Shown here: positions 34,280-45,775 of the stretch, piece by piece
How positions within the stretch are numbered: the stretch's first letter is position 1
Layout: each line of letters starts with the position of its first letter
From: Odobenus rosmarus divergens
Lineage: Eukaryota > Chordata > Mammalia > Carnivora > Odobenidae
Assembly: GCF_000321225.1 (NCBI RefSeq)
Contig: NW_004450397.1
Span: 4,989,270-5,053,269, forward strand
Reading direction: 5' to 3'
DNA length: 64,000 bases
Program-made: the position numbers and the translations under genes
Notes under the pieces: generated by a model
What the model saw: only the letters and a program-made list of their open reading frames with translations
The model's database searches: none
What the model was told of the DNA's origin: nothing

Positions 34280-34410
34280 GTCTCAGTCTGCTCTTCTCAT
34301 GTTACAGATTAGATCAGACCCAGAAAGAGGTCAAGTCATTTGTACAGAACATGATGCTATTAATAGAAGAGCTGAAACTAGAACCCAGGCCACTGGGCTG
34401 TGAGATTCTC
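34280..34410 (-). repeat. MIR fragment, antisense
   Basis: 'catgttacagattagatcag', 'acccagaaagaggtcaagtc' and 'gaactagaacccaggccact' -like order corresponds to antisense MIR. Confidence 0.65.
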
Positions 34411-34560
34411 CAGGACAAGGAATGCATCTTATTCATCCTGTAACTCCAGTGCCCAGCATCCTATCTGGAGTCAGATGCGCTATGGTTGCACCATGAGGTC
34501 GGCTACCCAGTGTCGTGTCTGGAAAGTAGTGGGTGCCTAATGAATGAATGAATGAATGGG
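34411..34560 (+). repeat. L2 LINE 3' end
   Basis: 'caggacaaggaatgcatctt', 'aactccagtgcccagcatcc', 'gtagtgggtgcctaatgaat' and a terminal (GAAT)n follow the L2 3' terminus. The small tandem GAAT repeat is the typical L2 tail. Confidence 0.85.
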
Positions 34561-35284
34561 TATACTGACACCGATCACTTTCCACTGCCCAGGGCAAATG
34601 GAACATTATGTTCCATTTGATCATGCTCGACACTAAACTGAACAATTAGAGCCCTATGATGCACATTAGTGTACAAGTCACCTGCTGTCAAGATTTACCA
34701 GGCAAACTGACAACTGTCAAATTGCTTAAATTTTGTGCAGTATTGACATAAACTGCATTTACTTCCTGCACTGATGCATTACAATAGCTGATTTGGCATC
34801 ACATACAGACTTGACCTAGATATACTATTACCACTGTTCCAACAGAAGGAAGCTGCTGCTATTTTTAAAGTTCCCCTGGAAAGTAAATGATATGATTCTC
34901 CTGCTTACCTATTCTGATGTCATTCAAACCTCCAGGGAGGATAGTTCCTCTTTACATCCTGCTAAAATCACTACCTTATATTTGGAATGTTTCTCCCTAC
35001 AGGTCAGACCACAGATGATAGCTCCTTCTGCCCCAGTGTCTGCCCAATATTCCTGACTGAGTAGCCGGTACAGGTGAAAGGGAGTGAGCGTCCATGTGAT
35101 GCTCACACAGACAGCAGCATGTAGGTGGGGACTGGTTAGTGCTGCCACCTGGGCAGGATTCAATGGGCTTACAGAGGGGCTGTGTCATGTGGCATCCTTG
35201 TTAGTTTTTCAGTACAGGCTTCAAAAAGTGACTCTAAAGGAGTCAGCATTTCAAGTTTAACTTTCCATTTGAGTTATTTGCTCC
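34561..35284. other. Unique stretch, possible conserved element at 34690-34870
   Basis: 34690-34870 is balanced in composition, lacks repeats, and is free of the decay marks seen around it. It is a candidate conserved non-coding element only by appearance. Open frames at 34924-35188 (minus) resemble no protein. Confidence 0.35.
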
Positions 35285-35435
35285 ACGGTCACACAGCTAT
35301 TACCTTCTCTGGACCTTTTTCCCCATTTATAAAATAGGCCTGATAATAATATAAGTCTCTTAGGTATCATTGACTATAACTCATAGAACATACTTTATAT
35401 TGTGCCTAGCGCATGATGTACAATAACTGTGCACG
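35285..35435 (+). repeat. MIR SINE
   Basis: 'ctccacggtcacacagctat', 'cctttttccccatttataaa', 'ataggcctgataataatata', 'gtgcctagcgcatgatgtac' follow MIR sense order. Confidence 0.7.
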
Positions 35436-37304
35436 TGCATACACACATGCCTCCCAGGGCCGTGAGAAGTCATTCTGATGGGTAAATCAACATCTGTGCT
35501 GTGACTTTCTATTTGGGGACTTACATTTGAAAACACTGTTTTCTCTGTTCATATCCTATTAATCCCTTTATGGATCTGCAGCCCTTGGAACATGCTCTGA
35601 GGATGACTGCCCACTATCTTCAGGTTTCCCTAGGGCCCTCCAAAGCAAATTCCATGTTCGGTGCCATAGCTTGTATTTGAACAGATATCCCAAACGTGCA
35701 CCCCACTTTTGGTGACAATCAGTCCAATTGTTTTCTTTTGACATTATAAAGGGAGGGAAAAAAAGAGAGCTAATTGCATTTATATAGGTGGAAGATGGCA
35801 AGGGGGTAGTGGTAGATAACCCACTTACCTCCCTTCTGCTTCTCACTGCAGAGCACGAATGTAAGACAGAGACCTCGGCTTGGGAGCATGGGAGGCCCAA
35901 GCAATGGACAAAAGCCAGTTCCAAATTAATGGAGTATTTTAGGAAGCATATCAGAAAAGAAAACTTTATTAGAAGTCAAATAAAAAAAATCATAGTAGTC
36001 TAGTGCATGTTGAGCAATCACATTAGCAAGGACTGAGTAGTTAAGGACCACCAGGGAAGAAAGGCATATCAAAAAGCACAAGCAGGGGACAGGCAAGATG
36101 TGATTGTGACAGAGAGTCACTGTAGCAGGATCTGGAAGCAGAGAAATCCCTCCCGGATGGAGTGACTTCTCTTGGCCACCGGGACCAAGGGTTTACACCA
36201 GATTTGGAGTAAGGCATTACTGGAGAATAACTACCAGATCTCCAGTAACTGGAAGTCTCATCTTTGTAGATTTTGTGCTGAAAAAATTGTGAATGATTTT
36301 CATTCCATATCCACAATACATACTTGATGAATACTTTTGTCAATTTTAATAATGTTCAAGGAGGACAACCTCTCCAGCTTTATTCAATCTAGGAATCTAT
36401 TTAAATAACAATTTGCTACCCAGAACAAGAAAAACAAGGTAAGCAGCATCCTTTACTATTTATAGCATTTTATCATAAGAAAAAAAATGTTTCTACTATA
36501 ATAATCCTCTTAGAGTTCTAAGTCAGACAGTGATTGACTTGTTGCTTGCCACTGATACATAAAAATCATCAAAAGACAATGCAAGGCATCATGGCATGGG
36601 TTCTGTCTCCCCAACTGGACTGTGGTGTCTTTGCTAGTAGAATGTTCCCAGCTTCTAACTTATGTCCAGTAGACATCAGACTTCATCAGCTTCATGGTGG
36701 ATGTAGAGGAGGTGGAGGAGTGATGGGCAGGCATGCATTTCTCCCTCTCTCAGGACGTTAGAGAATGGATCCAACTGTCCCGTAGTGCTTATCCCATCTG
36801 ACGCCTAGTGGCAGTGACTTTGAAGGGGTATTTCAGCCTTGGCATACTCACTAAGAAGTCAGCAGCCTCCTGAGCTGTATGCAGCTCGCATTTCGGGGGT
36901 TCCTGAGCTTAGTCACGCTATACCTCTTGTTTCCCATCATTCTCCCCATCAGAGACCTGTGGTGACATAAGGAGGAGTTTGCCTGTCTCTGGGTCCAACT
37001 GTTTGCTGCTGCTGTTGGCTTTGAGTTCCTCCTGCCTCTTTCCAGGGATGGGATTCAGACTAGGGGAATGGTTTTAACAAGACAGGGAGGAGACCAACTC
37101 TTTAAAACAGGGAAATCTGGCAAAAATATTGGATCCTTCAGGACATACGTAGGGGACTTGGCCCACAAATCTGCCCTAGTTTCAGGTTTGCCAAAAATAC
37201 TTGGTGGAGCAATTAAAACGGGTTTGTCTAATAACAGACTTTTCCAAAATTCCTTCATATTCAGAGCTCCATTTGTGCACAAATTAGCCTAAGACTGCAA
37301 TTAT
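35436..37304. other. Unique stretch, no gene recognised
   Basis: Nearly 1.9 kb without a clear repeat. 35818-35850 has a good polypyrimidine tract plus AG ('ccttctgcttctcactgcag'), but no convincing exon follows. Frames at 35568-35924 (minus) and 36041-36343 (minus) match nothing known. Confidence 0.45.
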
Positions 37305-37385
37305 ACCCATGTTACGGATGAAGACAGATTTCAGAGAGGTTAAGTGACTTCTTCAAGACCGCACAGTAAGTTACTAGGGACTAGA
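37305..37385 (-). repeat. MIR fragment
   Basis: 'acccatgttacggatgaaga', 'cagagaggttaagtgacttc' and 'ttcaagaccgcacagtaagt' match antisense MIR. Confidence 0.75.
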
Positions 37386-37419
37386 GTCTCTCAACAATAA
37401 ATTCATATCTTTTAATGTT

Positions 37420-37475
37420 TTTATCGCCAGTACCTAAGACAGAACCAGGCTAACAGAAGTTTGTTGTGTAAATGA
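37420..37475 (+). repeat. L2 3' terminus, short
   Basis: 'cgccagtacctaagacagaa' and 'agtttgttgtgtaaatgagg' resemble the final 50 bp of L2. Confidence 0.5.
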
Positions 37476-37507
37476 GGCTGGGTTGGAAGCCAGCCTTCTC
37501 TCCACAG

Positions 37508-37615
37508 TTAAGGCTGCCAGATTAGGCAGATAAAAACAGGAATTCCAGCTAAATATGACTTTAGATAAACAAGAGGTATTTTTTAGTATAAGTATGTCCC
37601 AAGTATTTCATGGAA
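37508..37615. mobile_element. Small DNA-transposon-like (MER/MITE) remnant
   Basis: 'ggctgccagattaggcagat', 'ttccagctaaatatgacttt' and 'agtataagtatgtcccaagt' match a common mammalian MER element with the 'ggttgccagattt... agtataagtatgtccca' signature. I cannot assign its name or class firmly. Confidence 0.5.
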
Positions 37616-38094
37616 AATCTTTCCTCTCTCTCTCTCTTTCTCCCCCACCACCTCCCAAAATTTGTTAGTACCCCCTCCTTTATTTTCACAGGCTATATTT
37701 CAGTGTCTTCCTGTTTATAATCTTTGTTGCCAACAACTAAAATTCAGTAAAACTCCAAATGCTGATGTTTTTGGCTTTCCATTCATTGGAATACTTTAAT
37801 GAAAGATTTTCAATATGTTTTGAATCAAATACATACAAAATGTAGAGAACTTGCTTACAAAAAAGTTAAATCCCCTTAACCTACAGCTCTTAGGTTGACT
37901 TATTAATTCTTTAATGGATCAAATATTTTAAACATTTTACTCATGAGGAGCAGCAAAGAACAAACGTGTGTTCTGCCATGCTCAATTGTTGTTTTGGATT
38001 AAATATGTGCTTTGTCACAAAAACTTGTGGAATTTTTCTCTGTGTATATTAAAACATTTCTAAAAATTTTCTACTCTTGTTACTATGTTTAATA
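37616..38094. other. AT-rich unique stretch
   Basis: Short (CT)n at 37620-37645, otherwise nothing recognised. Confidence 0.5.
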
Positions 38095-39236
38095 ACTTTT
38101 CTATTTTAGAAGGATTTTAGATTTGTAGAAAAGGTGCAAAGATAGTACAGAGAATTTCCACGTACCTCTCCCTCAGTACCCCCCACTGAGCTGTTGATAT
38201 TTTACATTACTATTGGTACATTTCGGTCATGAGAAACCACAATTGCTACTAACTGAGTTCCCCACTTTGTTCAGATTTTACTAGTTTTTCTTCTAATGTT
38301 CTTCTATTCCAGGATTCCATCCAGGATACCACATTACATTTGATTGTCATGTCTCCTTAGTCTTCTCCGGTCTATGATAATTTCTCAGCCCTTCCTTGTT
38401 TTTCATGACCTTGAGAGTTTGGGGGAAGCCTGCCCAGGCATCTGGCAGAGTGTCCCTGAATCTGAGTTTATCCGATGTATTTCTCATGGTTAGACTGGAA
38501 TTATGGGTTTGGGGCAAGAAGACTACAGAGGGGAAGTGCCCTTCTCATTGCATCATATCAGGGGCACATGCTGTTAACATGACTTATCACTGAGGATGTT
38601 AACCTTGATCACCTAACTAACTTAGTGTTTGCCAAGTTCTCTACTGCAAAGTCACTTTGTTCTTCCGAAGTCAGTCACTAAGTGCAGCCCATACTCAAGT
38701 GCAAGAGTAGGGCATTAAACTCCTGATATAAGAGGGAGTGTCTAAATAAATTATTTATGTAAATAATATGTGTCTCCTTTCTCCCACTTATTTATTTATT
38801 TACCCATCCATTTATTTATATCAGTATGGACTTATGGATTTCTTTTTATACTTTGGATTATAATCCAATACTATATTATATATATGTTGCTCAAATTTTT
38901 CCACCTTTGGACTTTACCAGTTCTTTCTTTTTTTGTAATTTTATTTATTTATTTGAGGGAGTGAGAGTGCATGAGATGGGGGAGAGTCAGAGGTAGAAGC
39001 TGACTACCCACTGAAGCAGGGAACCTGATGTGGGACTCAATCCTGGGACTCCAGGATCATGACCTGAGCCAAAGGCAGATGCTTAACCAGCTGAGCCACC
39101 CAGGAACCCTGGACATTACCAATTCTTTCTGTTGGCTCTTACGTTTCACCCCCATTAATGTGTTTTTTAGCATGTTCATAATCTCTGGCACTACAAGATA
39201 TTCCAGGCTACAACTACTGTTTAATGTTGAACTTTG
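38095..39236 (-). repeat. L1M-type 3' UTR, antisense, split by a SINE
   Basis: 'ggattttagatttgtagaaa', 'gatagtacagagaatttcca', 'gtctccttagtcttctccgg', 'gaagtgcccttctcattgca', 'gttaaccttgatcacctaac', then after the SINE 'ctggcactacaagatattcc' run in the order of an L1M 3' UTR read backwards. (TTTA)n lies at 38786-38818. Confidence 0.88.
38929..39110 (-). mobile_element. CAN SINE, younger subfamily, 20-bp TSD
   Basis: Antisense copy with 'ccaaaggcagatgcttaacc' and 'agctgagccacccaggaacc'. Flanked by 'ggactttaccagttctttct' (38909-38928) and 'ggacattaccaattctttct' (39111-39130), a 20-bp duplication with two mismatches. Inserted in the L1M 3' UTR. Confidence 0.97.
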
Positions 39237-41600
39237 AAGTTTGTTTGAACAAAATTATAAATTATCTGTGCATGACAACAAATTTAAATATATTTCTACT
39301 CCACTGACTTCTTGAGTAATAACACTATTTTCACTATGACATTTTCCACAGATAATTTGCATTCAAAAACTAATTGTATCTTCAACATTGTACTCTCTAT
39401 GTGAATTTACAACAGCATTTACAATCAGGTCAGATGTTTCACTTTCAACAGAATGAACTTTAAAATGCTTTAGTTTGATTCTGTGAATTATATGCAAAAA
39501 AACCCCCAGTAATTGGAATTAACTGATTTTCAGTTTGAAGTATCCATGACATTTATATAAAACTGGCCTCTTTAACCATGTGCCAATAAAATTTTTGGCT
39601 CTTCCTCTGAGCCAATTTTTTGGCCTCTTCCTCTGTCAATAAAATGTCCACATAACAACTTACCTTCTTTTTTTTTCACGTATGCACAAGACAAACTGGA
39701 ATCAAGAATGAGTAAAATGAATTTAGGAGAGTCATTTGATCTGAATGAAAAGTCATGCCATACCACACAGTGTATAAACACGCTACAACCATGCATGTTA
39801 AATTGTTGTCTTCAGGCACATTCTTCTCAAAAATAACCACTAACTTCTGAGAGAGATACCAATGATTCCTCAACAGATTTGTGTTCTCTAGTTTCCACTT
39901 GGGTAGTGATATGACCACAGCCCCCATGATGGATAGCTAATGTTGACTAACCCTTTGTGCAAGTTTCATGTTCCCTTTCAACTTTCTTGAAAAATGGGAA
40001 TTCAGTACCTATTTTTTGCATTAAACTTACACTCTTATTTTTTACTTTATTGTTTCCAAAAGATTCTTTTAAAATGAAAAACATGAAACAATCAAAATAA
40101 AAAAAATAGTAATAGGTGCATATCATATAATAAATGAAACAAGCAAGAATATTTGGTATTCTATATGCTTCCCAGCAGGACTGCTCAGCTTCTATTTTCT
40201 CCAGCAGTCTCATGTTTATATTAACCTACAAATTTACACACTTCCTACTGACCCCCATCAAGCAGTGGCGTGTTGACCTCTACAGTACATGACACAGCCT
40301 AGAGAAACTGACGGCACAGCAGGCACCTGAAATGGGTACCACCACTGAATCCTCTTCCCACAACTACTTGACAACTGAGGAAGTTAACTTCCCCAAGGTG
40401 TTTATGTCCAAGAATTTTATTTTATCAGAGGGCACCTTACATGCTCTCATTAAGAAAAAGATGCCCATTATGTTACATGGGAAAAAACAGAAAAATAGAG
40501 ATGGATTATTGCTGGTCATTTTCAAATGTAATCATGTATTAAAATGTGTATATACTACTGTACATGACCATAATGGAAGGAGGAAGTCCAAAGTGGAATT
40601 CAATCTAACCCCTTTTAGCTGACTTTAATGCAACCATTAATGATGATACTTTGTCAGAAGAGGAAGAATCCTGCAAAGTAGGATAAGACACTAGAACAGT
40701 AAGCATTAATTGGAACTGTCCCAGGCAAACTGGAATATAGGGTCAACTTATTTTAAAACTTTGTCCATCATTGTGTAGGCCTCTTGATTCCAAGGTTTTG
40801 GTAAGACTCACAGAATTATCTCCTTCAGAGTGCTGGGAAACCCTGCTTGAGGTTCACACACAGTGGTAGAAATTTTCTCTCTACTATCTGGCACCTGGTA
40901 CTTTGTCCAATTATCTCCTATTCGGTTTGGCTCCTGAGAAGAGACATAGGAAACCTTCCAGCAAAATGCTTCCCTATATGACCAGTGTTCTGTCCCAAAC
41001 CATGTGAGCTGGGCTGGACAGTACAGAGATCTTGATTTGTTCCCTTCTCTTTGATCCTTCCCCTTTAGGACAAGTTCCACCATAGGTCTTAAGCTGCCAT
41101 ACCTTGTCCCTTTCTCTAAGGTCTCATTTAACCTTTTAGGGCTGAGGATGCCTCCTTATTGAGATTTCCAGATTCCAGGTCTTACCAAGGAGAGACACAA
41201 AGAGGAAAGTGAGATGAGTTTTTCAGAAGCTCTCTCTCCCTTCATTGAAGGATAGAGCTCCATTCTTGGGGAAGGTAGTGGGCAGGGCATTGCACTACAG
41301 TAGCCTCCATGTGTATACATGCATGAAGCTGCCATTTGCCTTTTGCTTGGAATACACAGCAGAGCCACGCACCAGCTAGATAAAGGATTGTGTGTGTGTA
41401 TGTGGGGCAGGCAGGGAGAGGACAGCATATACTACCAACAATGCTCATAAATTCACTTCAGAAGCTATTGTGCACTTATCCCCATGTGGTAACCACTAGG
41501 CTACTTCTTGGAAGTAAAGAATATGTAACATACAACCCTGACTTTGTAGAGTTCATGGTCTAAATCAGAATCTTTCTCACTAAAACTGAAAATTGTATTT
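39237..41600. other. Unique, repeat-poor stretch
   Basis: No repeat or gene recognised over 2.3 kb. A local 30-bp tandem duplication with 'ctcttcctctg' in each unit lies at 39583-39645. Plus frame 40332-40622 and minus frame 39947-40213 resemble no protein. Confidence 0.45.
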
Positions 41601-44350
41601 TCTAAGTCCCATCACAATAATGTGCATATTTTGGGGAAAAGTCCATGGTGTTGAATCTGAATGGGAGCCAAACAAACCCATCAGCTGCACAATGACCATA
41701 CTCAGACTTTTGGTCCAAACCCAAATACAACCTGGGAATAGCTGCCCATGATGAGGAGCAGTAATGCTGAACCAGGGTATCTTGGTTTATAGCTGGCGCT
41801 TGGTGGTTGAGAGAAATCATGGATGTTGGTTCTTGTGGTATTTGCTCTCTTGAGCGCATATGATAAGTTACAACAATCAACTGAATCTTTATGACAGACA
41901 TAAATAGTAGCAAGAAATATATATTTTTGTTCATATAATTTCCTCTCATTTTCATTGCTAGGCTTCTTTTGGGGTTTGGGCCTTATGGCGGCCTGCTGAA
42001 GGGCCCAGATCATGTTTCATGATGGGTTTGCTCTGGGAATTAGGGATTGTTCCTTCACCCCACTAGGAAAATTAAACCCTTCTCAAAGGAAGTATGGGTC
42101 TAGAAAACTCTAATCTGCAAATGCGATTGGCCATGTCCTATGTAAAAAGTGTTGTTCTGGGTATATCTAAGTGGACTGCTGCTTGTCTGTGTGTCCCTTC
42201 TATTGGGTTCCATTGTTTCTCTTGGTCTGGGTAGGACTCTGGGGAGGGCATGGGACTCCCTAAACCAAGAGACCAGCTTTGTTTGGGACCTGAGTTGGGA
42301 CCTTTCATTTCATTGATACAGATTAGCTTAGTGACAGAATGGACTCCAGAGCCCAGGACTTAACCCCAACATTTCTTCCACTCACCCAGAGCCCATAGGG
42401 TGATGGTCTACTTTGCTCTCATTTGGACCTAGCTTGGTGCTGATTTTCAAAGGATTAAGGAAGAAATAATAGCAATAATACTTGCTATAATAATAGCAGT
42501 AAAACTTGAGTGAAAGAGAAATTAAGTTTGAGAATGAAGAAATGATGGACAATTTAGTTGGGTAATTTAATAAACCTCTTGCCTGTATACTATATTTCCT
42601 GATGACAAATGAATTTAGGCTGGACCTTAGTCCCTGGAGGCCAGCTGTGGGACTTCTCCATCTGTGACCCATCCACTCCCTAAGCACCACCCATAAAGGG
42701 AATTTAGGATAGATTTACTTTATCCTCCTTAAATTTCTGCAGGACTCAGGGTGGTTCTACTCGCAGTACCAGCACAAAGAGGTTTCTGGTGAAAATAGAA
42801 TGGGTCAAATATTTAAAAGACCCTCCATATAGGGTGTCCTTTCTGTGTCCCTGACAAATTTCAGTTTCCTATGCATGAATTTTATTGTTGTTGCCCTTCC
42901 CTCCATAAACGTAAGCTCCATGTTTAATTTTTTCTGTATTTAATGTCACGATTACATGATTCCAGGAGAGTAAATGAATTTACAGACCAATAAATTAGAT
43001 GTAGCTACTGAGTGGGTACTCAAAATTCACTCTTCCCCTTCCTAGAGGACAGCAGAGACTCTAGATCTCTTTATTTAGCTAGAAGAAAGGGTCAGGGCAT
43101 GAACCTGTGACTCCTTAATGTTCATCTCAGACCTGGGTACTTGGCAAGGAAAGTTGGTGTTCATGCAACGTGTCCAACGTGTGCCAAGTAGGGGCATGGT
43201 GCTCATATCTATCTTTTATCCCTCCTGATACCTTCCTAGTTTTCTGTGGTTCCTTATTAGAACGGATCTCCTCACCCCAGTAAAGAGTTTCCAAATGAGG
43301 CAAGATGAAGTTTCTTTTGCTAATCTCATGTACTAAAACATGGCTTCATTTGAAAGAGAGCCCTGGACTCGATCCTAGAAGAGAAGGTCAGGCAGTATGC
43401 CTGAGGGCCAGCTGGGGAATGACAGGCCATCGGTGGCCTGATTGGTGTTCACAGGTTGCAAGGGGACAGAGAAGAGATGGTGTTGAATAGTCTCTGTGGT
43501 GTTCGATACCTTCTGTCTATGGTATAGCATGGTCTTTCTGAGATAGCTGAGCAAACTACGCTCCTGGTGACCAAGCATGGTTCCAAATGAAAGATTTTTA
43601 TTGGCTGCAAAACTATTGCTGGTTCCAACCTCAACCCATGGGCCTAAGTGTGGAGAAATACTGCAACTGTATTTTTTCATGAATTAGATTAACTTCGATT
43701 CCTAGTCTGGGGTGTTAGGACTTTAGTCTTATTTTTCATCTCCAACCCCCACTCAGGGACTGGGCTGAGTATTCAGGATCTTACATAAGGCCAACTGCTT
43801 GAAGAGGCACCCATCAGCCTTGGTGGGCTGTCCACTCTTTCATGGCAGAGATGTCTACTTGTGTGCCCTTATGCTCCCTTTGGGCCCTTCTCTCTTCTAC
43901 TTTCATGCTGTGCTTGAAGCCATGGAGGGAACTTCTGGAGATGCTGTAAATGTCAGGCTGAGGTCATGTCACCGGGTGCAATCCTTGGCTGTCTCTCTAA
44001 GATTCTTCCACCCCTTTGTGTACCACCAGGAGCTGCCCCAAACCTCACTCTAACCCACCCTTCTGCCCTGGAGAATCCCATTGCAGACAAGTCAACCCTT
44101 TCTTTCTCCACATTTCTCTCCATGGCCTTCTTCCCTCTGTCCTTATACTCTAGTATCTTCAGTAGGTCTTGCTTCTAGAAGCAACAGCATGGAAGTCCTG
44201 TAGAATGGTTCTCCTAAAGCAGTAAGCATCAAACTTGCTGTATACATGAACGGTGGGAGGATAAACAAGAAATCATGGGGAGGGGAAACCAATTAAAAAC
44301 CAAAAACTGCCCCAAGGCACTACCCAGAATGATCAGATATTGGGATACAG
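41601..44350. other. Unique, repeat-poor stretch
   Basis: No clear repeat. Minus frames 41602-41955 and 41702-42013 overlap and resemble no known protein. 43800-44180 is pyrimidine-rich and may be a very old L2, below calling level. No exon signals that hold together. Confidence 0.4.
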
Positions 44351-44555
44351 CTAATCTCTTCTGTTCCCCTTGTTCCTTTCCTTCCTTCCTTCCTTCTTCC
44401 TTCNNNNNNNNNNNNNNNNNNNNNNNNNNNNNNNNNNNNNNNNNNNNNNNNNNCTAATCTCTTCTGTTCCCCTTGTTCCTTTCCTTCCTTCTTCCTTCCT
44501 TCCTTCTTCCTTCCTTCCTTCCTTCCTTCCTTCCTTCCTTCCTTCCTTCCTTCCC
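44351..44555. repeat. (TTCC)n tract containing a 50-N assembly gap
   Basis: A TTCC/TTC array interrupted by 50 N at 44404-44453. The 38 bases at 44351-44388 are repeated exactly at 44454-44491, on either side of the gap. This looks like two contig ends that overlap in reality but were joined with a placeholder gap. Confidence 0.95.
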
Positions 44556-45069
44556 TCCTTCTTTTCTTTCTGTTTTCCTAAGCCCTCACTGGCCCTTGAG
44601 AGCAGGCCATCATAATTGCCTGAGCCACATTCTCTGGGTCCAACAGTACAGCCTGCTCAGGGTGTGACCACACAGCTCCGGGTCCTGTCCTTGGCACTTC
44701 CTTCAGTTGAACTGAATCTGGTCAGAGGTTCCCTGTCCAGTTCAGTGACTGAAACCTTTGTTTCTCCCCAGTGTTTATTTTTTTATTTGGTGCTGAACAC
44801 CTCGAGATGGGCTGCCCTCCCCAGGCCATGTCATCCTGCCTACCTACTACTAACATTTTTTTCCTAGCCCCTAAAGGCATTTGAGTTGACACCTCTGATC
44901 AGATTGTTCTACCACGGGAGGACTGTCAGGTGAGGCAACGAACCCCTTGCTATTGGACCACCATTTCCTGGGAACCTAATGCAGGCTATTCTTAATTGGA
45001 CACCAAATTGGATTGAGAGGCCTCTAAATGCCCCTGTCTCTAATCTTTTAATAGCCAATCAGGGACTGT
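44556..45069. other. Unique stretch
   Basis: Moderately GC-rich, no gene or repeat recognised. Frames from 44616 resemble no protein. Confidence 0.45.
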
Positions 45070-45300
45070 CTGGGGTCAAATCCTGGTTCTATCACTTATT
45101 AACTGTGTGACTTTGAACAAGTTAACTTAACCCCTGACAACTTCTTCAGGGGTTTGAGACAACTTCTTCATCCTTAAGGTATGGATACTAATCATCTCCT
45201 ACCTCAGAAAATTGTTGGGGGCTGGGTGGAATATTACATGAGGAGCAGGTAGACTGGTGCCTGGCATATAAAAAACTCTTAGTACAGTTATTTATATCTA
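45070..45300 (+). repeat. MIR SINE, nearly full length
   Basis: 'ggtcaaatcctggttctatc', 'acttattaactgtgtgactt', 'tgaacaagttaacttaaccc', 'ctacctcagaaaattgttgg', 'ctggtgcctggcatataaaa' and 'ctcttagtacagttatttat' follow MIR from the tRNA-derived head to the 3' end, with a small internal duplication around 'acaacttcttca' (about 45136 and 45160). Confidence 0.9.
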
Positions 45301-45563
45301 TCCTTGCCCTTCCTTTCCTAATTTGCAAAGCAGGGACTGGCCCATCAGCAATGCAGATTTTATGGAGTGACTTCAGGGTTCATAAAACACAAAGTGACCT
45401 GAATACCTAGCTGACAATGGGCATTCAAGAAAAGCTTTCTTTGCAGCCATAATCGCTGGTCCTCTCTTGATCTTGTTCACCACAGGCTTCCCTAGAAAGG
45501 AGTGCCACCATCAATGCCTTTTCTGAGAGAAGATTTCCATAAGGAACAGGGGAGAGAGGAGTT

Positions 45564-45775
45564 ATGTTAGTTTCCTAGGACTGCTGTGACAATTTGCCAC
45601 AAACTGGATGGTTGAAAAACAACAGAAATGCATTCCTTCACAGTTCTAAAGGCTTGAAATTCAAAATCAAAGTGTTGGCAGGACCATGCTCTCTCTACAT
45701 GCTCCTTCCTTGCCTCTTCCTAGCTTCTCATGGTTGCTGGCAATCTTTGGCATTCCTTGACTCAAAAGTGTTATT
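45564..45775 (-). mobile_element. MLT1-like LTR fragment (ERVL-MaLR)
   Basis: 'gttagtttcctaggactgct', 'cacaaactggatggttgaaa', 'gttctaaaggcttgaaattc', 'cttctcatggttgctggcaa', 'tctttggcattccttgactc' are antisense MLT1A/B landmarks. Only the 3' half of the LTR (in its own orientation) is present. Confidence 0.85.

Noticed and set aside
41602..42013. Two overlapping minus-strand frames suggestive of a processed pseudogene
   Set aside because: No recognisable protein, no poly-A tail or target duplication seen. Left as unannotated unique DNA.
44275..44615. Open frames crossing the N gap
   Set aside because: The codons in the gap are undefined and the rest is Pro-Ser-Phe-Leu from TTCC repeats.
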